Below are positions 59,481-64,000 of a DNA stretch of 64,000 nt, in pieces. Both the position numbers and the translations under genes were made by a program. Numbering within the stretch: position 1 is the stretch's first letter; each line of letters opens with the position of its first letter. The DNA lies in contig NZ_JARKMX010000001.1 of the NCBI RefSeq assembly GCF_029360705.1, positions 1 through 64,000 on the forward strand, given 5' to 3'. Under the pieces are notes generated by a model. The model ran no database searches. It was not told the DNA's origin and worked only from the letters and a program-made list of their open reading frames with translations. This DNA is from Paraflavitalea pollutisoli. GTDB taxonomy: Bacteria; Bacteroidota; Bacteroidia; Chitinophagales; Chitinophagaceae.

Positions 59481-59915
59481 ATGCTTATGAGACAACTACT
59501 CCTTTCCGCCTGCATCCTCTTCATCTGCGCCATCACGACGTATGCTCAATCGGCCGACGAAAAGGCGATCCGCCAGATCCTGCACAACCAGACGGAAGCC
59601 TGGAACCGGGGCGATCTCGAAGACTTCATGAAAGGATATTGGAACAATGACTCCCTGATGTTCATCGGCAAGAGCGGCGTTACGTATGGTTATCAGAACA
59701 CACTCAATAATTACAAGAAAGGCTACAACGGCCCCGACCAGATGGGAACCCTGACTTTCAACCTCGTTAAAGTACAGCGACTGAGCGCCGATTATTTCTT
59801 TGTAGTGGGCAAATGGCACTTGAAACGCAACGCCGGTGATGTTGGCGGACACTACGACCTCATTTTCCGCAAGATCAAAGGGCAGTGGGTGATCATTTCC
59901 GATCACAGCAGTTAG
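59481..59915 (+). CDS. Secreted NTF2-like (DUF4440/SnoaL) protein
   Basis: 144 residues. Signal peptide ends ITTYAQ (a second ATG two codons on is an alternative start). The mature protein is an NTF2-like cone: IRQILHNQTEAWNRGDLEDFMKGYWNNDSL, TYGYQNTLNNYKKGY and YDLIFRKIKGQWVIISDHSS, typical of DUF4440. Function not predictable; may bind a small ligand in the periplasm. 15 bp before the next gene, perhaps co-transcribed with it. Confidence 0.85.
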   Translation: MLMRQLLLSACILFICAITTYAQSADEKAIRQILHNQTEAWNRGDLEDFMKGYWNNDSLMFIGKSGVTYGYQNTLNNYKKGYNGPDQMGTLTFNLVKVQRLSADYFFVVGKWHLKRNAGDVGGHYDLIFRKIKGQWVIISDHSS

Positions 59916-59930
59916 TATCTTCACCGCCTT

Positions 59931-61214
59931 ATGCAGTTAAAGGTCGATTTTGCGTTTCCTCGTTTGAACAGGCAGGTATGGATGGCCGCAACGGGCGTTG
60001 TAGTCGTTGTATACCTCCTTGATTTCTTTACGCCCTTTCGGCTCACGAATGATACCGTCCGGTATTTTGCTTTGCTGGAACAACGTTTGGGGACCTGGCC
60101 TGCTTCCTTTGGCTCTTCCAACGATTTTCTGCCTTATGGCTATGTTTTCTTTCTGGAAGGATTAGCCCGGCTGCATATCCTGACCCCTTTCACCATAGCT
60201 TTATGCCAGTTGCTATACCTGGGCGGCAGCCTGTATTTTATTAAAAAACTCTTTGGTACCTCCATCAACACCTGGCTTTTTGCCTGTCTAACCCTCCTCA
60301 ACTGGACGACGATCAAGCTGGTAATGACGCCCCTGTCGGAGCTTCAGTTCCTGTTCTTCACCAGTGCAGCCCTTTATTCCTATCACCGGTTCCTGCACAA
60401 CAAAAGACCGGCTCAACTGGTACTGACCGTGGTGCTTTGTCTGATCGCCTTTGTTACCCGTACGGCCGGCATTGTACTGATCGCCGCGCTGCTATTGTCT
60501 TTCCTGGTATCACACCGGCAAGCCCTTACTGGCGGGTTGCGACAACGCCCTTTAATGAGTGGGCTGGTCCTGATCACTTTGCTGGCCGGATTGGCCTTGC
60601 TGGTCACCCGACCCAAGTTCATTACCTACCTCGGTTATTTCTGGCGCCCATTGGCAACAGATGGTGGTAGTTTTTTCGCCGGCAACCTGCGCCTGCACGC
60701 TATGGACCTTGCGGAACTGTTCATCAATACTCCGTATAGCAAGGTGGCTTGGCTGATTGCTCCCTCCGTGGCGGGTGCGGTCTATTTGGTGACCGGACTG
60801 TTGTTTCTTGGCATACTCATCTGGTGCCTGATAAAGCATCGCACCCGAATTCCGCTTTTCATTTCTTTTTACCTGGTGCTCTACCTCCTTTTGATCTTTA
60901 ACTGGCCCTTTTTCGAAGCCCGGTTCTTTTTCCCCATCCTTCCGTTCATGCTGGCGGTTTACCTGCAGCACCTGGGTCAATCCAGCATCTTCCAGCGCCG
61001 ACTGGCGGCTGTTTATCTAACCGGCTATGTACTCATGGGCGTGTTTGTCATGGCCTATTACTCCCGCCTGTCGTATGACAGGGATTTCATGAAGCAACGG
61101 CATGATGCCGGCATCTGGGAAAAGGAATACGACTACCTGTTCAGCGGCCGGGCTGTAGACGATGGTGTTACGGTCAATCAAAAGGCTTTGTATATTCTCC
61201 GGAAGTACAATTGA
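59931..61214 (+). CDS. Polytopic glycosyltransferase-like membrane protein
   Basis: 427 residues with about ten hydrophobic segments. An early loop after the first helix reads FTPFRLTNDTVRYFALLEQR, in the place where GT-C glycosyltransferases keep their acidic residues; later comes a soluble tail (about 385-427). Resembles GT39/ArnT-like proteins but shows no firm motif, so this is a family-level guess. Inner membrane. Confidence 0.6.
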   Translation: MQLKVDFAFPRLNRQVWMAATGVVVVVYLLDFFTPFRLTNDTVRYFALLEQRLGTWPASFGSSNDFLPYGYVFFLEGLARLHILTPFTIALCQLLYLGGSLYFIKKLFGTSINTWLFACLTLLNWTTIKLVMTPLSELQFLFFTSAALYSYHRFLHNKRPAQLVLTVVLCLIAFVTRTAGIVLIAALLLSFLVSHRQALTGGLRQRPLMSGLVLITLLAGLALLVTRPKFITYLGYFWRPLATDGGSFFAGNLRLHAMDLAELFINTPYSKVAWLIAPSVAGAVYLVTGLLFLGILIWCLIKHRTRIPLFISFYLVLYLLLIFNWPFFEARFFFPILPFMLAVYLQHLGQSSIFQRRLAAVYLTGYVLMGVFVMAYYSRLSYDRDFMKQRHDAGIWEKEYDYLFSGRAVDDGVTVNQKALYILRKYN

Positions 61215-61260
61215 TGGCAGGGGCGCCTGTCGAAGTAAGCAGACATTCTATCCCGGGCAG

Positions 61261-61497
61261 CTATCCGTGGGGGAATTTCTTTTTCCAGATCCTGATATTC
61301 ACCCATACCAGTGCAATGAGACTGCCGATCATCCAACAGTAAAAAATGATGTTAGCGAGGTGTATTCCTTTTACCGGCACCATCAGGTCATTGTACATGC
61401 CGATGGCAAAGGTCGACATCAGCCACAAGAAGCCGAGGGATATCGTCCAGCCTATTCTTTTCAGAAAATCACGGGGATCGTCTTGTTCGTACGGCAT
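61261..61497 (-). CDS. Small membrane protein
   Basis: 78 residues with two hydrophobic segments (about 17-38 and 46-68) and a basic end (NIRIWKKKFPHG). N-terminus is acidic (MPYEQDDPRDFLKR). Not recognised beyond this; a Bacteroidota small inner-membrane protein. Convergent with the gene at 59931. Confidence 0.65.
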   Translation of the reverse strand: MPYEQDDPRDFLKRIGWTISLGFLWLMSTFAIGMYNDLMVPVKGIHLANIIFYCWMIGSLIALVWVNIRIWKKKFPHG

Positions 61498-61552
61498 ACC
61501 TAAAATTACGGAGAATTCCTATTATTGGGGTCTTCAGCGGGCTGCGCAGTGA

Positions 61553-62326
61553 CTAATGAATCAGGAGGTTTTTAAACTCGGTGGAGTCGCCATTGAATAC
61601 ATTGAAATCCACTTTGTACAGAATCCCGTTCACATGCCCCTGTTCGCTGTGTTGCCAGAAATGCCAGTCGCGGTAGATACGGGGTTTCTCTTTTTGCAGG
61701 TAATGGGCCACCCAGAGCGGATAGTGGTCAAACTCGTCTTTCAGTATTTGTTTGTAAAAGTCGACGTTGGTATAGATGATTGGTTTTACGCCATAGTAGT
61801 TTTCGACCGTCGTCAACCATTCTTTCACACGCTCCCGCAGCTTTTCACCTTTGACGCCGTTGGTTTGCTCTACATCCAATACCGGGGGAAGGTCGCCTGG
61901 CTCCAATTGTACGGTAGAAATAAAGTTCTCGGCCTGCGTTTTTCCGTTCTTGGAGGCTATGAAGAAGTGATAAGCGCCGCGCGGTAATCCGGCTTCTTTC
62001 GACCTTTTCCAGTTTCGTTTGAACTGGCGGTCCTCGTTGCCATTGCCCTCGGTCGCTTTCATGAAGGCAAAACCGATCTGGACATCTTCCACCTGCATTT
62101 CTTTGACGCTTTGCCAGTCGATGGTTTCCTGGTATTTGGAAACGTCGATGCCATGGATGCCGTAATTGGTGGGAATTTCGATGCCGAAGGCTTCGTATTT
62201 GATGAAGTGTGCCCGGCGGGCCGACCACCATTCATAGATCTGAAATCCCAACATGACCAGAATGCCGGTGAGGATGAGGGATATCAGTATCTTCCAACCT
62301 ATATTTCCTTTTTTCTTATCTGCCAT
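61553..62326 (-). CDS. GH25 family lysozyme, membrane-anchored
   Basis: 257 residues from MADKKKGNIG; a start ten codons upstream adds a poor sequence. One N-terminal membrane helix (about 9-29) then the GH25 barrel: HGIDVSKYQETIDW, IGFAFMKATEGNGNED, RGAYHFFI, PPVLDVEQTNG and KPIIYTNVDFYKQIL, with the acidic residues of DVSKYQ and LDVE being catalytic. It hydrolyses peptidoglycan glycan chains in the periplasm. Downstream of the M1 peptidase gene, same direction. Confidence 0.9.
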   Translation of the reverse strand: MADKKKGNIGWKILISLILTGILVMLGFQIYEWWSARRAHFIKYEAFGIEIPTNYGIHGIDVSKYQETIDWQSVKEMQVEDVQIGFAFMKATEGNGNEDRQFKRNWKRSKEAGLPRGAYHFFIASKNGKTQAENFISTVQLEPGDLPPVLDVEQTNGVKGEKLRERVKEWLTTVENYYGVKPIIYTNVDFYKQILKDEFDHYPLWVAHYLQKEKPRIYRDWHFWQHSEQGHVNGILYKVDFNVFNGDSTEFKNLLIH

Positions 62327-62361
62327 ACCCGCGGTTGCAAATATAGTCGTCTGCATGTCTT

Positions 62362-64000
62362 TTATCGCATGATTTGGCGGTTAATATTTATCGTATTGCC
62401 GCTGCGTATCCGCAGGTGGTACATACCCCGCGCCAATCCGTACGTGGGTATCTGTATGCGCTCGTCGCGTCCGGAAATCGTCACTTCTTTGTGCAGCACC
62501 TGTTGCCCCAGCATGTTGTGCAGGGTGATGGTGAGCCGCTCCAGGCGCGGGTTGCTCAACTCGATCGTCAATAACGAAGGGGCAGGGTTGGGGTATATCT
62601 TAAGGTCGTTGACGGCTGTGGGACCGCCTATTTTTTGCGATGTCTTTGTTTTTGACAGTATCCACAACTTAGGGTCGATGATCACCGTATCAACTGCAAA
62701 ACCCGGGTTGAACCAAAATTCCTGCCCGCTGAACTGGTGATCGACCGTAATGGTTGAATCTTTGCCGGCGCCTCGCAACGTAAGCATCACCGGCATGTTA
62801 TAAAAAGGAACTGAGGGGTGACTCGTGGTTTGGTTTAGTTTTAAGGTGACCCACTGGTTCATATTCTGCGACCAGTTGAGCTGGTAATTCGGATATCCTT
62901 CTCCATATACCCATTGTTTAAAAAAAGTTAGCAGGTCTTTGCCAGACTCCGCTTCGAGATTCCTGCGCAGATCGGCTGTACGGGCAAACCCATATTGCAG
63001 GGCAGGATCGCTGAGGTAGCGGCGTACGCCCCGGTAAAAGGTGGAGTCGCCCAATAGATAGCGCAGCATGTACACTACATAGAACCCTTTGTTGTAGCTG
63101 AGGCGGTTGCTGAAGATGCGGGATGAATTGGTTGTATCCGCCACATATACAGCACCGTCGGGCGCAGATGTGATGCTGCTGATCATATCGCGCAAGCCGG
63201 TGGGTACATAGTTGGGAAAGTTAACCTCGGTAAACAAGTGTTGCGCATAGGTGGCAAATCCTTCATTGAGCCAGATATCGCTCCAACTGGCGCAGGTGAT
63301 GCGATCGCCAAACCACTGGTGGCCGAGCTCATGCGCTATCAGTGAATGGCCCATACTGCCCATGAAACTATTGGTCTGGTGTTCCATCCCCCCATTAATA
63401 CCGCATTGGGTATGTCCATATTTTTCGTTGATGAAAGGGTATTCGCCAAATTTCTCATGAAAGATCTTCATGGCATTGATCGTATTCACCTCATTACCCG
63501 ACAAATAATAGCCCTCCGGATAGAAATAGCTCTTCAAAGGCAGGGTTTTATTCCCCAGGGTTACCGAGCCATTCCAGACCTGATAGTTGGTTACGGCCAG
63601 GGCTACGAGGTAGGACGCGATGGGATACCGGTGGCGAAAATAAAAGGTCTTGTTGGCGCCCTGTGTTTCTTCGGCTATGACCAGGCCGTTGGAGGAGGCG
63701 GTGTATTGTTGTGGACAGGTGATGCTGATATCGATGGAATCGGCTTTGTCGTCGAGCCCATTTTTACAGGGCCACCACTCTTTGGAACCGAATGGCTCGG
63801 AAAGTGTCCAGATAACCGGCACCCCGCTGTGCAGTCTTTGCACGAAGGCCCCGCTGTTGGCTGGATCGGGTACACCCTGGTAGTAAATGCACATGGAGTC
63901 GAGGGTACCAGCGCTGATCGCAGCCGGAAAGTTGACGATCAGGCCGTGGCTTTCCGTTTGCTGGAAAGATAGTTTGGTATGGTGATAGACGATACTATCG
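62362..64000 (-). CDS. M1 family aminopeptidase with T9SS tail, cut by the window edge
   Basis: The frame is open to base 64000, so the N-terminus lies outside; 546 codons are visible. Zinc motif HELGHQWFGD with the third Glu in WLNEGFATYAQH, and the aminopeptidase signature GGMEHQTNSFMG (GxMEN-like, here GGMEHQ). The catalytic domain is followed by about 80 residues forming a type IX secretion C-terminal domain, starting LKIYPNPAPSLLTIEL and ending LARGMYHLRIRSG. Predicted to be exported by T9SS and attached to the cell surface. The lysozyme gene begins 36 bp after its stop. Confidence 0.92.
   Translation of the reverse strand, partial: DSIVYHHTKLSFQQTESHGLIVNFPAAISAGTLDSMCIYYQGVPDPANSGAFVQRLHSGVPVIWTLSEPFGSKEWWPCKNGLDDKADSIDISITCPQQYTASSNGLVIAEETQGANKTFYFRHRYPIASYLVALAVTNYQVWNGSVTLGNKTLPLKSYFYPEGYYLSGNEVNTINAMKIFHEKFGEYPFINEKYGHTQCGINGGMEHQTNSFMGSMGHSLIAHELGHQWFGDRITCASWSDIWLNEGFATYAQHLFTEVNFPNYVPTGLRDMISSITSAPDGAVYVADTTNSSRIFSNRLSYNKGFYVVYMLRYLLGDSTFYRGVRRYLSDPALQYGFARTADLRRNLEAESGKDLLTFFKQWVYGEGYPNYQLNWSQNMNQWVTLKLNQTTSHPSVPFYNMPVMLTLRGAGKDSTITVDHQFSGQEFWFNPGFAVDTVIIDPKLWILSKTKTSQKIGGPTAVNDLKIYPNPAPSLLTIELSNPRLERLTITLHNMLGQQVLHKEVTISGRDERIQIPTYGLARGMYHLRIRSGNTININRQIMR

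Noticed and set aside
1-64000. tRNA genes
   Set aside because: No GTTCGAATC-type T-loop with matching acceptor stem was found by eye. A covariance search could still find one.

Overview
The window looks like a chromosome segment of a Bacteroidota bacterium, most likely family Chitinophagaceae. Evidence: a TTTG-N19-TAnnTTTG promoter, a type IX secretion C-terminal tail on an M1 peptidase, many lipoproteins with a lipobox directly before Cys, Bacteroidota-restricted families (DUF4421, DUF3127, choice-of-anchor I, probable DUF6934), and catabolic genes of Gfo/Idh, TIM-barrel isomerase, DUF1080 and GMC type. The family-level name is inference. No tRNA, CRISPR array or intact prophage was seen.

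Layout. 1-1603: left edge is the leader and promoter of what is probably an rRNA operon running leftward off the window, followed by about 1.3 kb of non-coding DNA with an unusual 11-bp periodicity. 1604-8199: RmuC, a membrane LytTR regulator, an alpha/beta hydrolase, a TetR-SDR pair with a shared operator-like motif, and small hypothetical genes. 8301-18797: a six-gene operon SWIM - DUF5691 - MoxR ATPase - DUF5682 - VWA - DUF4132, related to the E. coli yehI/L/M/P/Q set. 18903-21277: small lipoprotein and membrane genes. 21377-24580: two overlapping Pol-beta-type nucleotidyltransferases of the RlaP family, divergent from a WYL regulator, with a perfect palindrome between them. 24680-33300: housekeeping and envelope genes, including a SpoT/Mesh1-like HD protein, a cyclophilin and two convergent L,D-transpeptidases.

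33467-40253: a tightly packed operon of a patatin lipase with internal membrane segments, an M4-like (gluzincin) metallopeptidase and a metallo-beta-lactamase-fold protein with a histone-H1-like tail, followed by a DUF4421 outer-membrane protein. This triad is my best candidate for an undescribed system. 40382-44173: small secreted proteins, a RAYT transposase with a REP-like hairpin, an ArsC/Spx-like protein, and an ECF sigma factor overlapping a membrane protein.

44249-59333: a 15-kb island that I read as 3-keto-sugar metabolism: four TIM-barrel isomerase/lyase-like proteins, two Gfo/Idh/MocA oxidoreductases, two DUF1080 (3-keto-disaccharide hydrolase family) lipoproteins, two GMC dehydrogenases with a gluconate-dehydrogenase-subunit-3-like partner, a lipoprotein cytochrome c and an MFS permease. 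The proposed flow is periplasmic C3 oxidation by GMC/subunit 3/cytochrome, cleavage or elimination by DUF1080 or TIM-barrel enzymes, uptake by MFS and reduction by Gfo/Idh. 59481-64000: an NTF2-like secreted protein, a polytopic glycosyltransferase-like protein, a GH25 lysozyme and an M1 aminopeptidase cut by the right edge. Most gene ends carry clear stem-loop terminators, listed individually.
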